This document shows, in pieces, positions 28,144-36,318 of a stretch of 64,000 bases of DNA. The position numbers and the translations under genes are program-made. This stretch comes from Sterolibacterium sp. (GTDB taxonomy: Bacteria; Pseudomonadota; Gammaproteobacteria; Burkholderiales; Rhodocyclaceae). The stretch lies in the NCBI GenBank assembly GCA_028713555.1, contig JAQTOA010000003.1:62001-126000 (forward strand), read 5' to 3'. The notes beneath the pieces are model-generated. The model was given only the letters and a program-made list of their open reading frames with translations, ran no database searches and was not told the DNA's origin. The stretch's first letter is position 1, and each line of letters begins with the position of its first letter.

Positions 28144-28692
28144 CTAGACCAGCCGGCCGTTCCTGACGCGGAAGCCGGCAGTGGCCAAGGCGCCCAAGCC
28201 CTGGCCGCCATGCGCATGGCAGATCGCGCAAGCCAGCGCGTCCGCCGCATCCGGGCTGGGATCGCCAGGCAGCACCAATAACCTGCGCACCATCTGCTGC
28301 ACCTGCTGTTTCGCCGCCTTGCCCTGGCCGACCACGGCCTGCTTGATTTGCAGCGCCGAATATTCCGCCACCGGCAACCCGGCCAGCACCAGCGCGCTAA
28401 TCGCCGCCCCGCGTGCCTGGCCCAGCAACAGCGTGGATTGCGGATTGACGTTGACGAATACTTTTTCGATCGCCGCCTGATCCGGTTGCTGTGCTGCAAC
28501 CACCTCGGCGATGCCGTCGAGGATCATCTTGAGTCGCTCCGGCAATGCGCCCCCTTCTCCGGTCTTGATGCAGCCGCTGGTAACATAGCTGAGTTTGTTG
28601 GCACGTTTCTCGATGACGCCAAAGCCGGTAATCCGGAGTCCCGGGTCGATGCCTAGAATCCGCAACAGGCTGGAGCCATCGGCCTTGGTCAC
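28144..28692 (-). CDS. ruvC: Crossover junction endodeoxyribonuclease RuvC
   Basis: Resolves Holliday junctions by symmetric nicking. 182 residues; catalytic acidic residues recognised in [16 protein letters not shown] (first Asp), QAAIEKVFV (Glu) and [16 protein letters not shown] (C-terminal Asp pair). The start overlaps the yebC stop by 4 bases, consistent with a yebC-ruvC-ruvA-ruvB transcription unit. Confidence 0.97.
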   Translation of the reverse strand: MTKADGSSLLRILGIDPGLRITGFGVIEKRANKLSYVTSGCIKTGEGGALPERLKMILDGIAEVVAAQQPDQAAIEKVFVNVNPQSTLLLGQARGAAISALVLAGLPVAEYSALQIKQAVVGQGKAAKQQVQQMVRRLLVLPGDPSPDAADALACAICHAHGGQGLGALATAGFRVRNGRLV

Positions 28693-29417
28693 GTTTCCTC
28701 GATCAAGGCGTTGGAGTAAACCTCCTGGACATCATCGCAAGCTTCCAGCGCATCGAGCAGCTTCTGCATCTTCAGCGCATCCTCGCCGGCAAACTCGATT
28801 TCGGTTAGCGGTTTCATCGCCACCTCGGCCAGCTCTGGCTTGAACCCGGCATTCTCCAGAGCATCCTTAACGACCATGAAATCGTTCGGGCCGGAGAGCA
28901 CCTCAATCGAGCCGTCTTCGTTGGCCACGACATCCTCGGCACCAGCTTCCAGCGCCACCTCCATCAACTTGTCCTCGTCGGTGCCGGGAGCAAACAGGAA
29001 CTGGCCGCAATGCTTGAACAGGAAGGCCACCGAGCCATCGGTGCCGAGATTGCCGCCGTACTTGTTGAAGGCATGGCGCACGTCGGCGACGGTGCGCGTC
29101 TTGTTGTCGGTCAGGCAATCGACAATCACTGCGGCGCCATTGATGCCATAGCCTTCATAGCGCATTTCTTCGTAGTTCACGCCTTCCAGTTCGCCGGTGC
29201 CGCGCTTGATGGCGTTCTTGATGTTGTCGCCGGGCATGTTCTCGGCCTTGCCCTTTTCGACGGCCAGGCGCAAACGCGGATTGAAGTTCATGTCGCCGCC
29301 GCCCATCCGGGCGGCGACCGTGATCTCCTTGATCAGCTTGGTGAAGGCCTTGCCGCGCTTGGCGTCCTGACGACCCTTGCGATGCTGAATGTTGGCCCAT
29401 TTGGAATGACCCGCCAT
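28689..29417 (-). CDS. yebC: YebC/TACO1-family regulator or translation factor
   Basis: Conserved protein described as a transcription regulator and, in more recent work on the family, as a factor that helps ribosomes at proline stretches. 242 residues beginning [20 protein letters not shown], the universal family start, and containing the acidic surface segment [15 protein letters not shown]. First gene of the ruv cluster and divergent from the DMT permease (about 75 bases between starts). Confidence 0.96.
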   Translation of the reverse strand: MAGHSKWANIQHRKGRQDAKRGKAFTKLIKEITVAARMGGGDMNFNPRLRLAVEKGKAENMPGDNIKNAIKRGTGELEGVNYEEMRYEGYGINGAAVIVDCLTDNKTRTVADVRHAFNKYGGNLGTDGSVAFLFKHCGQFLFAPGTDEDKLMEVALEAGAEDVVANEDGSIEVLSGPNDFMVVKDALENAGFKPELAEVAMKPLTEIEFAGEDALKMQKLLDALEACDDVQEVYSNALIEET

Positions 29418-29493
29418 GAGAAAATCCTTTGTTGCAGTGAGTTGCTAGCACCCGGGAGCAGATACTAGAATTGCCATTTTAGCAGGTGGCCGA

Positions 29494-30396
29494 TTGAACT
29501 CTTCACATACTGCCGGCATCTGGCTGGCTGTGCTCGCCGCCTTCGGCTTTTCCTTCAAGGCCGTCCTGATCAAGCTGGCTTATGCCCTGCCCGGCGCCGT
29601 ACCGGTGGAAGCCGTGACGCTGTTGGCACTGCGCATGGTGTTCGCCCTGCCGGCCTTTATCTGGATCGGCTTGCGTGAATCGCGCCATGTTGCGCCGCTG
29701 GCCAACCGGGACTGGGGAGCCATCGTCATCCTCGGCCTGCTCGGCTATTATGGCGCCAGCATCTTCGATTTTATCGGCTTGCGCTACATCACCGCCGGCC
29801 TGGAACGGCTGATCCTGTTCACCTACCCGACGCTGACCGTGCTGCTTGGCGCCCTGTTTCTCGGCAAACGCATCGAGCGGCGCGAACTTGCGGCGCTGGC
29901 GATGTGTTACGCCGGCATCGGCGCCGCTTTCGCCCATGACCTCAGGCTGGATAGCGACACGGCCGCAGTCTGGGTGGGCGCCACCTTGATCTTTGCTTCC
30001 TCTCTGACTTACGCTCTATACCTTATCTATAGCGGGGAGATGATTGCGCGGCTCGGTTCGGCCCGTTTCACCGCGCTGGTGATGCTGGTGGCAACTGCCG
30101 TCACGCTGGCCCACTTCCTTATGACCCAGCCACTCTCAGCGCTCGTGCAACCATGGCAAATCTACGCGTTGGGCCTGGCGATGGCCGTGTTCTCGACGGT
30201 ACTGCCGGTGTTTGCCCTGACCGCAGCCATCCGCCGCATCGGCACCAACCGCACTGCGCTGATCGGAACGGTCGGTCCGCTGCTGACGATAGGCTTCGCC
30301 TGGTGGCTGTTGGGCGAATCGATTTCGGCGGCACAGATTACCGGTGCCACCCTGGTAGTGGCCGGCCTGTTGCTGGTCAGCCGGCGCAACGCTTAA
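29494..30396 (+). CDS. DMT/EamA-family permease
   Basis: Inner-membrane transporter of the drug/metabolite superfamily, 300 residues with about ten membrane helices in two EamA repeats (residues about 10-140 and 155-290). The first repeat ends TYPTLTVLLGALFLGKRI and the second FAWWLLGESISAAQITGATLVVAGLLLV. The start is TTG at 29494 with AGGTGG at 29485-29490; no ATG gives a complete first helix. Substrate cannot be told from sequence. Convergent with metF. Confidence 0.88.
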   Translation: MNSSHTAGIWLAVLAAFGFSFKAVLIKLAYALPGAVPVEAVTLLALRMVFALPAFIWIGLRESRHVAPLANRDWGAIVILGLLGYYGASIFDFIGLRYITAGLERLILFTYPTLTVLLGALFLGKRIERRELAALAMCYAGIGAAFAHDLRLDSDTAAVWVGATLIFASSLTYALYLIYSGEMIARLGSARFTALVMLVATAVTLAHFLMTQPLSALVQPWQIYALGLAMAVFSTVLPVFALTAAIRRIGTNRTALIGTVGPLLTIGFAWWLLGESISAAQITGATLVVAGLLLVSRRNA

Positions 30397-30412
30397 CCGC
30401 CCGCCACCGGCC

Positions 30413-31246
30413 TCAGGAGAGGCCAAGCCGCTGGCAGATCGCGGTGGTCAACCCGGCCTGGTTGAGGGTGTAGAAATGCAGACCCGGTGCGCCGCCGCGC
30501 AGCAAGCGCTGGCAAAGCTCGCTGACCACATCGAGACCAAAAGCACGGATCGACTCGACGTCGTCGCCATAAGACTCGAATTTTTTGCGCATCCAGCGCG
30601 GAATCTCGGCCCCGCAGGAATCAGCGAAGCGCGCCAGTTTCGAGTAACTGGCGATGGGCATGATGCCCGGAACGATCGGCACGACAATACTCGCCCGTCG
30701 TGCCTCATCGACAAAATGCTCATAGGCATCCGCGTTGAAAAAGAATTGCGTGATCGCCGCATTGGCGCCAGCGGCAACCTTGCGCTTGAAGTTGTTGAGG
30801 TCGTCGTTGGCCGACTTCGCCTGCGGATGCACTTCAGGATAACAGGCGACTTCGATGTGGAACCAGTCGCCGGTCTCCTGGCGGATGAAAGTCACCAGCT
30901 CGTTGGCGTGGCTGAACTCGCCGGTCTCGGCCATGCCCGAAGGTAAATCGCCGCGCAGGGCGACGATACGCCGGATGCCCTTGGCCTTGTAACCCGCGAG
31001 AATTTCCCGGATACCGCTGCGCGTCGAGCCGACGCAGGAGACGTGCGGCGCGGCGACCTGGCCCGCGGCAACGATTTCCATTACCGTGCCATAGGTCAGC
31101 TCGCGCGTCGAGCCGCCGGCGCCATAGGTGACGGAAAAGAAGGCTGGCTTGAGCAGCGCCAGCTTGGCGCGCACCGTGCGCAGCTTTTCCACGCCCTCCG
31201 GCGTTTGCGGAGGGAAGAACTCGACTGAAATTTCGGGCTTGTTCAT
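30413..31246 (-). CDS. metF: 5,10-methylenetetrahydrofolate reductase
   Basis: Flavoprotein making 5-methyl-THF for methionine synthesis. 277 residues from MNKPEISVEFFPPQTPEGVE; FAD/folate-binding segments include VTYGAGGSTRELT, IVALRGDLPSG and ITQFFFNADAYEHFV. The frame is open a little upstream, but the ATG at 31246 is the family start. Third gene behind ahcY and the holin-like gene, so likely controlled by the SAH riboswitch: relief of SAH then coincides with remethylation of homocysteine. Confidence 0.96.
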   Translation of the reverse strand: MNKPEISVEFFPPQTPEGVEKLRTVRAKLALLKPAFFSVTYGAGGSTRELTYGTVMEIVAAGQVAAPHVSCVGSTRSGIREILAGYKAKGIRRIVALRGDLPSGMAETGEFSHANELVTFIRQETGDWFHIEVACYPEVHPQAKSANDDLNNFKRKVAAGANAAITQFFFNADAYEHFVDEARRASIVVPIVPGIMPIASYSKLARFADSCGAEIPRWMRKKFESYGDDVESIRAFGLDVVSELCQRLLRGGAPGLHFYTLNQAGLTTAICQRLGLS

Positions 31247-31248
31247 GT

Positions 31249-31605
31249 TCAGGCTCTTTCTTTCTTGCCGAGGATCAGGGCGGAGAGCAGCCACGAGACG
31301 AAACTGTAGAGCAGCGATCCGACCAGCGCCGACCAGAAGCCGCCGACGTAAAAACCGTCGACCCAGTGGGCCACCATCAGAAACAACAATGCGTTGATGA
31401 CGAAGATGAACAGCCCCAGCGTCAGCAGCGTCACCGGCAAGGTCAGCAGGATCAGCAGCGGGCGCAGCAGGGTGTTCACCAGCCCCAGAATCACCACGAC
31501 CAGCAGCGCCGTAAGGATGCCCTCCATGCGGATCGAGGGTACCAGGTAGGGCAGCAGCAGCAGCGCAACGGCGTTGATCAGCCAGACCACCAGCAGACGC
31601 ATCAT
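31249..31605 (-). CDS. Phage-holin-IV-like membrane protein
   Basis: A 118-residue membrane protein of the PF04020 family (called mycobacterial four-TM phage holin superfamily IV, although most members are not phage genes). Four hydrophobic helices: near 1-23, 28-52, 58-82 and 88-112. The typical NTLLRPLLILLTLPVTLLTLGL segment covers the second and third helices. Function unknown. It is commonly found between ahcY and metF in betaproteobacteria, and here it is 2 bases upstream of metF. Confidence 0.85.
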   Translation of the reverse strand: MMRLLVVWLINAVALLLLPYLVPSIRMEGILTALLVVVILGLVNTLLRPLLILLTLPVTLLTLGLFIFVINALLFLMVAHWVDGFYVGGFWSALVGSLLYSFVSWLLSALILGKKERA

Positions 31606-31633
31606 CGTTTTCCTTTCCGTGCCTGACGGCGGC

Positions 31634-33043
31634 TCAATACCGATAGCTGTTTGATTTATACGGCCCCTGCTTGGGCACGCCGATATAGGCGGCCTGCGCG
31701 TCGGTCAGCACAGAGAGCTGGGCGTTGAGCTTCCTCAATTGCAGCCGCGCCACCTTCTCGTCGAGATGCTTGGGCAGCACATACACGCCCACCGGATAGT
31801 CGGCGTTGCGGGTGAACAACTCGATCTGCGCGATGGTCTGGTTGGCGAACGAGGAAGACATCACGTAGCTCGGGTGCCCCGTGGCGCAGCCGAGATTCAC
31901 CAGCCGGCCCTTGGCCAGCAGGATGATGCGCCGGCCGGTGGGGAAGATCACATGGTCGACCTGCGGCTTGATTTCCTCCCACTGATACTTCTCGATCGCT
32001 GCGACCTCGATCTCGCTGTCGAAGTGGCCGATGTTGCAGACGATGGCCTGGTCCTTCATCTTGATCATGTGGTCGTGGGTGATGACATGGCAGTTGCCGG
32101 TGGCGGTGACGAAAATGTCGGCCTTGTCGGCGGCATAGTCCATGGTCACCACGCGGTAGCCCTCCATGGCGGCCTGCAGCGCGCAGATCGGATCGACCTC
32201 GGTGACCCAGACCTGCGCCGACAGCGCGCGCATCGCCTGGCAGCAGCCCTTGCCGACGTCGCCGTAGCCGCAGATCACGGCGATCTTGCCGGCGATCATC
32301 ACGTCAGTGGCGCGCTTGATGCCATCCACCAGCGACTCGCGGCAGCCGTAGAGATTGTCGAACTTGGATTTGGTCACCGAATCGTTGACGTTGATCGCCG
32401 GAATCTTCAACTCGCCACGCTCGTGCATCTGGTAGAGGCGATGCACGCCGGTGGTGGTCTCCTCGGTGACGCCCTTGATCTTGGCCAGCCGCGTCGAGTA
32501 CCAGGTCTTGTCCTTGGCCAGCTTGGCGCGGATGCTGGCGAACAGGATGGTCGCTTCCTCGCTGTCGGGCTTGTCCAGCACCGCGATGTTCTTCTCGGCG
32601 CGGGCGCCCAGGTGCAACAGCAGCGTGGCGTCGCCGCCGTCGTCGAGGATCATGTTGGAATAACCGCCGTCCGGCCACTCGAAGATGCGATGGGTGTAGT
32701 CCCAGTAGTCGACCAGCGATTCGCCCTTGACGGCGAAGACGGCGATGCCGTCCTTGGCGATGGCGGCGGCGGCGTGATCCTGGGTCGAGAAAATGTTGCA
32801 CGAGGCCCAGCGCACCTCGGCGCCGAGCGCGGTGAGCGTCTCGATCAGCACCGCGGTCTGGATGGTCATGTGCAGCGAGCCGGTGATGCGCGCGCCCTTG
32901 AGCGGCTGGCTCCGGGCGTATTCCTCGCGGATCGCTATCAGGCCAGGCATCTCGGTTTCGGCAATGCGGATTTCCTTGCGGCCCCAGTCGGCCAGCTTCA
33001 GGTCGGCGACAACAAAGTCGGTAAGGTTTTTGCGATCAGCCAC
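31634..33043 (-). CDS. ahcY: Adenosylhomocysteinase
   Basis: NAD-dependent hydrolase that splits S-adenosylhomocysteine into adenosine and homocysteine, removing a product inhibitor of methyltransferases. 469 residues. Motifs: [31 protein letters not shown], the NAD-binding [16 protein letters not shown], and C-terminal [14 protein letters not shown]...PYKSNSYRY. The start is GTG at 33043, chosen because AAGGAG lies at 33050-33055, six bases away, and because [20 protein letters not shown] is the family N-terminus; the frame remains open upstream through the riboswitch. Product homocysteine feeds MetF-supported remethylation. Confidence 0.97.
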   Translation of the reverse strand: MADRKNLTDFVVADLKLADWGRKEIRIAETEMPGLIAIREEYARSQPLKGARITGSLHMTIQTAVLIETLTALGAEVRWASCNIFSTQDHAAAAIAKDGIAVFAVKGESLVDYWDYTHRIFEWPDGGYSNMILDDGGDATLLLHLGARAEKNIAVLDKPDSEEATILFASIRAKLAKDKTWYSTRLAKIKGVTEETTTGVHRLYQMHERGELKIPAINVNDSVTKSKFDNLYGCRESLVDGIKRATDVMIAGKIAVICGYGDVGKGCCQAMRALSAQVWVTEVDPICALQAAMEGYRVVTMDYAADKADIFVTATGNCHVITHDHMIKMKDQAIVCNIGHFDSEIEVAAIEKYQWEEIKPQVDHVIFPTGRRIILLAKGRLVNLGCATGHPSYVMSSSFANQTIAQIELFTRNADYPVGVYVLPKHLDEKVARLQLRKLNAQLSVLTDAQAAYIGVPKQGPYKSNSYRY

Positions 33044-33077
33044 AGCGAACTCCTTTGCGTATGGCCGGGGGGATGCC

Positions 33078-33173
33078 CACCTGCGCATCCCGTGCCGGCA
33101 CGGGTCAGGTGAGCGCCGTTTCAAATAACGGTATCGAGCCTAGGGCAGAATGCCTTGCAGCGCTCCTCGATAG
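33078..33173 (-). promoter_or_regulatory. SAH riboswitch upstream of ahcY
   Basis: The leader RNA contains the conserved SAH-riboswitch elements in order: TATCGAGGAGCGCTGCAAGG (from 33172), GGCTCGATA and AACGGCGCTCACCTG. P1 pairs 33166-33172 with 33132-33138, and GAGCGC (33160-33165) can pair with GCGCTC (33111-33116) as the pseudoknot/P2 helix. A distal helix CACCTG/CAGGTG encloses a perfect CCCGTGCC-GGCACGGG hairpin (33089-33104). SAH binding turns expression on in this class. It lies 35 bases before the GTG start of ahcY, so it would control ahcY, the holin-like gene and metF. Confidence 0.9.
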
Positions 33174-33210
33174 GGTGATTATAACGCCAGGATTCGGTTT
33201 CGCCACAAGA

Positions 33211-33372
33211 TCAGGCTAGCCATGCCAGGCGGGATTTTTGTAGCGTACGAGGCACTTCCCCCAAGTATGGTCCGAGTCCTTCGTGCAGCGTTTTCCTGCG
33301 GTACTTCGGGATAAACACTACGTGATATTCGCACTCCCACTTCGCATGGCGAAGGCTATCAAATTCGTCCAT
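33211..33372 (-). pseudogene. Truncated IS200/REP-type (RAYT) transposase
   Basis: A 53-codon remnant. It begins MDEFDSLRHAKWECEYHVVF and continues IPKYRRKTLHEGLGPYLGEV, which is the N-terminal strand and HUH region start of Y1 transposases of the IS200/IS605-like TnpA-REP family. It then runs into unrelated sequence and stops. The catalytic HUH histidines and Tyr lie further on and are missing, so the gene is dead. The upstream flank with its GC hairpin is retained. It lies between the ahcY riboswitch and the toxin-antitoxin remnant. Confidence 0.8.
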
Positions 33373-33457
33373 CGTGAAATTTCCTTTCGTGTGCTTGGCA
33401 GCTCACGATTGGGAGCTTCCTCGATGGGCTCCCTAAATTGTCAAACGGTTACTGCCT

Positions 33458-33473
33458 CCCCGGCAAGCCGGGG
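33458..33473. repeat. REP/IS-end hairpin
   Basis: Perfect 7-bp palindrome CCCCGGC-AA-GCCGGGG, 86 bases upstream of the transposase-remnant start codon. Such small foldback hairpins flank IS200-like and RAYT genes and are the sites recognised by their transposases. Surrounding bases 33370-33440 resemble 53980-54050. Confidence 0.6.
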
Positions 33474-33523
33474 TGCTCCCTGTCAGGTTAGACAGTCATA
33501 CCCCTAAGGCGTATAGTCGGTTT

Positions 33524-33834
33524 GTGCTTACCGTTGTTGAAACGTCGCTTTTCCAGCGACAGTGGCCGATCTACTGGACGGAGGACGAACGTGGTTCGTT
33601 CGCCGCTTACATAGCAGGGCATCCCACCGCGGGAGACGTTGTACCCGAATCCGGTGGTGTCCGAAAGATGCGCTGGGATCGTGCCGGGTCGGGTAAGTCT
33701 GGTGGTGTCCGGGTAATTATTTCACGCTTACAGCACAAGGAGAAGTTGTCTTGCTCACGCTTCATGCGAAAGCAAAAACCGACAACCTTACTGGTCCAAA
33801 GTTGAAGGGGATTCGCCGTGTCCTTGAAGAATAG
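33524..33834 (+). pseudogene. HigB/RelE-like toxin gene with a single frameshift
   Basis: From GTG 33524 the frame reads LTVVETSLFQRQWPIYWTED, then an Asp/Gly-rich loop and GSGKSGGVRVI, the pattern of RelE/HigB-type mRNA-interferase toxins. At about 33715-33722 (GGTAATTATTTCACG) the frame shifts. After the shift the conserved tail is intact in the next frame: YFTLTAQGEVVLLTLHAKAK, then TDNLTGPKLKGIRRVLEE and TAG at 33832-33834. One missing T restores the whole protein. Unshifted, the frame runs to an unrelated tail. It is either inactivated, a base-call error, or, less likely, recoded. The intact antitoxin gene overlaps its end. Confidence 0.8.
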
Positions 33835-34135
33835 TCAGCCCCTCCCAGATGATGAACTTGCCGCCTACGAGGCCAAACGCGATCTCGCGGCTGAATTGTT
33901 GCAGTCCGTGCGCAAAATGAAGGCGAGAAAAGCTCACGCCGTAACGTTACCGGTCATCGAGGCTCGTAAAAAAACAGGCTTGTCCCAGTCGCAATTCGCC
34001 ACTCTCCTGGGCGTATCAGTCCGCACGCTTCAAGGTTGGGAGCAAGGTCGCAAACAGCCTAGCGGTGCCGCGCGCACTCTGCTTACCATCGCGAGCACAA
34101 ATCCCAAGGCGGTGCTAGCTGTAGCATCGAAGTAG
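33818..34135 (+). CDS. HigA-like antitoxin (XRE/HTH)
   Basis: A 105-residue DNA-binding antitoxin. The helix-turn-helix spans about residues 48-95 (IEARKKTGLSQSQFATLLGV and VRTLQGWEQGRKQPSGAA), with an N-terminal helical segment (AAELLQSVRKMKARKAHAV) likely to wrap the toxin. Start GTG at 33818 with AAGGGG 7 bases upstream, overlapping the toxin's original stop by 17 bases, the usual toxin-first HigBA arrangement. Autoregulates the operon in known systems. Intact, although its toxin partner is frameshifted. Confidence 0.85.
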   Translation: MSLKNSQPLPDDELAAYEAKRDLAAELLQSVRKMKARKAHAVTLPVIEARKKTGLSQSQFATLLGVSVRTLQGWEQGRKQPSGAARTLLTIASTNPKAVLAVASK

Positions 34136-34193
34136 CGCTTCGTGCCGCAGGTGCCCAACTCATCCATCAACACGAACGTTCGGCGTCACACTA

Positions 34194-34682
34194 ATGGTGC
34201 TTCCTGACGTTCTTGCGCCCGGTCTCGACATCGTGTTCTGTGGCACGGCGGTCGGCGAGGTTTCGGCGCGGCGACGCGCGTACTACGCCGGACCAGGAAA
34301 CGCTTTTTGGGCTACTCTCTATTTGGTGGGACTCACAACTCGTCAATTACAGCCGGAAGAGTATGAAAAGCTGCTGTGCTTCCGCATGGGGCTAACCGAT
34401 CTTGCGAAAAATGTATCCGGGAATGATGAAATCCTTTCGAAGCGCCACTTCGACGGTGATCGCCTAAGAGGGATCATTCGACAATATCGGCCATTGATTC
34501 TGGCATTCACGGGCAAGCGCGCAGCGCAGGAGTTTGTCGGACGGCACGTTGAATACGGACGCCTCTCGGAGAAGGAAGGCGACACTATGCTTTTCGTGCT
34601 TCCGTCACCATCTGGAGCCGCCTGCCGATACTGGAGCACCGAACCTTGGCGAGAACTTTCGCTGTTGCGGACTGGCAAGTGA
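34194..34682 (+). CDS. Uracil/mismatch DNA glycosylase (MUG/TDG-like)
   Basis: 162-residue member of the uracil-DNA-glycosylase superfamily. Motif 1 reads VFCGTAVGEVSARRRAYYAG; MUG usually has GINPG here, so the first residues differ (Asn replaced in GTAVG). FWATLYLVGLT and the end motif VLPSPSGAA, with a Ser-rich base-flipping loop, are typical. It probably removes uracil or thymine opposite guanine, but the altered motif 1 means the base preference cannot be stated. The ATG at 34194 has no strong ribosome site. It lies after the antitoxin and converges with ispE. Confidence 0.8.
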   Translation: MVLPDVLAPGLDIVFCGTAVGEVSARRRAYYAGPGNAFWATLYLVGLTTRQLQPEEYEKLLCFRMGLTDLAKNVSGNDEILSKRHFDGDRLRGIIRQYRPLILAFTGKRAAQEFVGRHVEYGRLSEKEGDTMLFVLPSPSGAACRYWSTEPWRELSLLRTGK

Positions 34683-34740
34683 CGCCGAACCCAGTATTCA
34701 ACCTGGCCTGCGCGAAAAACCGCACCGAGCCTGTTCCAAC

Positions 34741-35601
34741 TTAGGCGGCTGCGCCACCCGAATTGGCAAGCGACAGAGCCGGATTGCAATCGAGGCCGCG
34801 CGCCACAAAGCCGCGCATCCCGGCAGGCAGAACGGCGTGAGCCGCATCGGCAGCCGCCACGGTGGCAAATTCCGCGAATATGCAGGCGCCGGAGCCGCTC
34901 ATGCGCGTCTGGCCGAACTGGCGCAGCCAGGCCAAGTGCTGCGCCACTTCCGGGTAGCGTCGGCAAGTTACCGGCTCCAGATCGTTGCCGCCCATGCCGG
35001 GTTGCCAACTGGCAGCGCAAATGGCGGGCGTGTCGCGACGCAATTCCGGCGCTGCAAATATTTCCGCCGTGGCAACCGCCACCGGCGGCACCAGCACCAG
35101 ATACCAGGCCGGCGACAAGGACATATCGGTGAAGCGCTCGCCGATGCCTTCGGCGAAAGCGGCATGGCCGTGGATGAAGATCGGCACGTCGGCACCGAGT
35201 TCGAGACCGAGCTTTTGCAACGCAGCGGGTGGCAGGTTGGCCGCCCACAACTGATTCAAGGCCAGCAGTACCGTGGCGGCATCGGAACTGCCGCCGCCCA
35301 GCCCGCCGCCGATCGGCAGCCGCTTGTTCAGCCGGATTTCGACGCCCTGGCGCACTTGGGCCGCCTGTTGCAAACGTCGCGCGGCACGCACGATGATGTT
35401 CTGCTCCAGCGCCACGCCGGGCAACGGCGTCGCCAAGACAATGCAGCCGTCATCGCGCGGAACAAAACTCAGGCTGTCGCCGTAATCCAGGAAGCGGAAC
35501 ACGGTCTGCAACAGGTGATAGCCATCGGCACGCCGGCCGACAACATGCAGGAACAGGTTGAGCTTGGCCGGTGCGGGCCATTCGGTTTGCCAGGAGTTCA
35601 T
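34741..35601 (-). CDS. ispE: 4-diphosphocytidyl-2-C-methyl-D-erythritol kinase
   Basis: GHMP-family kinase of the non-mevalonate isoprenoid pathway, phosphorylating CDP-methylerythritol. 286 residues: N-terminal WPAPAKLNLFLHVVGRRADG, the ATP-binding loop PIGGGLGGGSSDAAT and C-terminal GSGACIFAEF. Downstream of lolB on the same strand (about 95 bases between), the conserved lolB-ispE order. In many relatives a tRNA-Gln and prs follow; here the transposase/toxin islet follows instead. Confidence 0.96.
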   Translation of the reverse strand: MNSWQTEWPAPAKLNLFLHVVGRRADGYHLLQTVFRFLDYGDSLSFVPRDDGCIVLATPLPGVALEQNIIVRAARRLQQAAQVRQGVEIRLNKRLPIGGGLGGGSSDAATVLLALNQLWAANLPPAALQKLGLELGADVPIFIHGHAAFAEGIGERFTDMSLSPAWYLVLVPPVAVATAEIFAAPELRRDTPAICAASWQPGMGGNDLEPVTCRRYPEVAQHLAWLRQFGQTRMSGSGACIFAEFATVAAADAAHAVLPAGMRGFVARGLDCNPALSLANSGGAAA

Positions 35602-35697
35602 TGATTATTAATGGATGGGCTGTTATTCCAAATCAATTGTGACGCAAAGATGAGCCGCAGGCAGTGTAATTAACACAACAAGACGAAGTCGACAAAG

Positions 35698-36315
35698 TTA
35701 CGGTTGATTTGGGATCGGAATTAGTTGCCACTCATCGATTTTCAGGCGAACTTCAATATCCTCGCGTTTGAGTTCGATCAGGGTCGGCAGGGCATCGGCG
35801 GCTTCACTCTCGTAGTCGAGGTAGTCCACCCACCAGTCGGCGGCGACCATATGCCGCATTCTGCCGACGCCATCGTAGCTCACCCCCAGCGCATCCGCCG
35901 GGACATCGGCAACCAGCCAGCGTGGCAGCAGCGAAAGCGGCAGAGAAAAGCCAAACATCTGGGTGGACAGCGCCTGCCAATCGGGGGCCGTGAATTCGCG
36001 CCGTTCCGCAGTGATCAGGCGCGTCCCGGCGGCGTCGCGGGTAAGTTCGGCAATCCCCTGGCCAAGCGGCGTGGCCAGCAGGATTTCATCGCTCTCGGGG
36101 GCGTGCCGCCAGGTCATGCTGGCCGAATAGCGCCGCTGCCCCTGGTGAGCCGCAATACGGCCGGACAGAGTGAAAACGTCGATTGTCGCCCGCGCCCGAC
36201 GGGATTCCAGCTTGACCTGGCGCGCGGTGTCCGGCAGCAGCGCACAGCCCGGCAACATGAGCATCAGCGCCAAGGCTGGCAACACAAGGCGTGTCATCGC
36301 TCGCATCGAGAACAA
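35698..36315 (-). CDS. lolB: Outer-membrane lipoprotein LolB
   Basis: Receives lipoproteins from LolA and inserts them in the outer membrane. 205 residues with a signal peptide and lipobox LMLPGCALLP; mature part has the LolB beta-sandwich pattern (FTLSGRIAAHQGQRRYSASM, TPLGQGIAEL, LPRWLVADVPAD). The protruding hydrophobic loop is not assignable by eye. It follows the TPR protein by three bases. Confidence 0.93.
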   Translation of the reverse strand: MFSMRAMTRLVLPALALMLMLPGCALLPDTARQVKLESRRARATIDVFTLSGRIAAHQGQRRYSASMTWRHAPESDEILLATPLGQGIAELTRDAAGTRLITAERREFTAPDWQALSTQMFGFSLPLSLLPRWLVADVPADALGVSYDGVGRMRHMVAADWWVDYLDYESEAADALPTLIELKREDIEVRLKIDEWQLIPIPNQP

Positions 36316-36318
36316 ACC

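Noticed and set aside
31249-31605. Phage holin, suggesting a prophage
   Set aside because: The family name is historical; the gene lies in a methyl-cycle operon and no phage gene is near.
31739-33112. 457-codon plus-strand frame opposite ahcY
   Set aside because: Fully antisense to ahcY and its leader; composition (His/Asp/Val/Gly rich) reflects codon bias of the real gene.
34534-35604. 356-codon plus-strand frame
   Set aside because: Antisense to ispE and overlapping the glycosylase gene; no domain.
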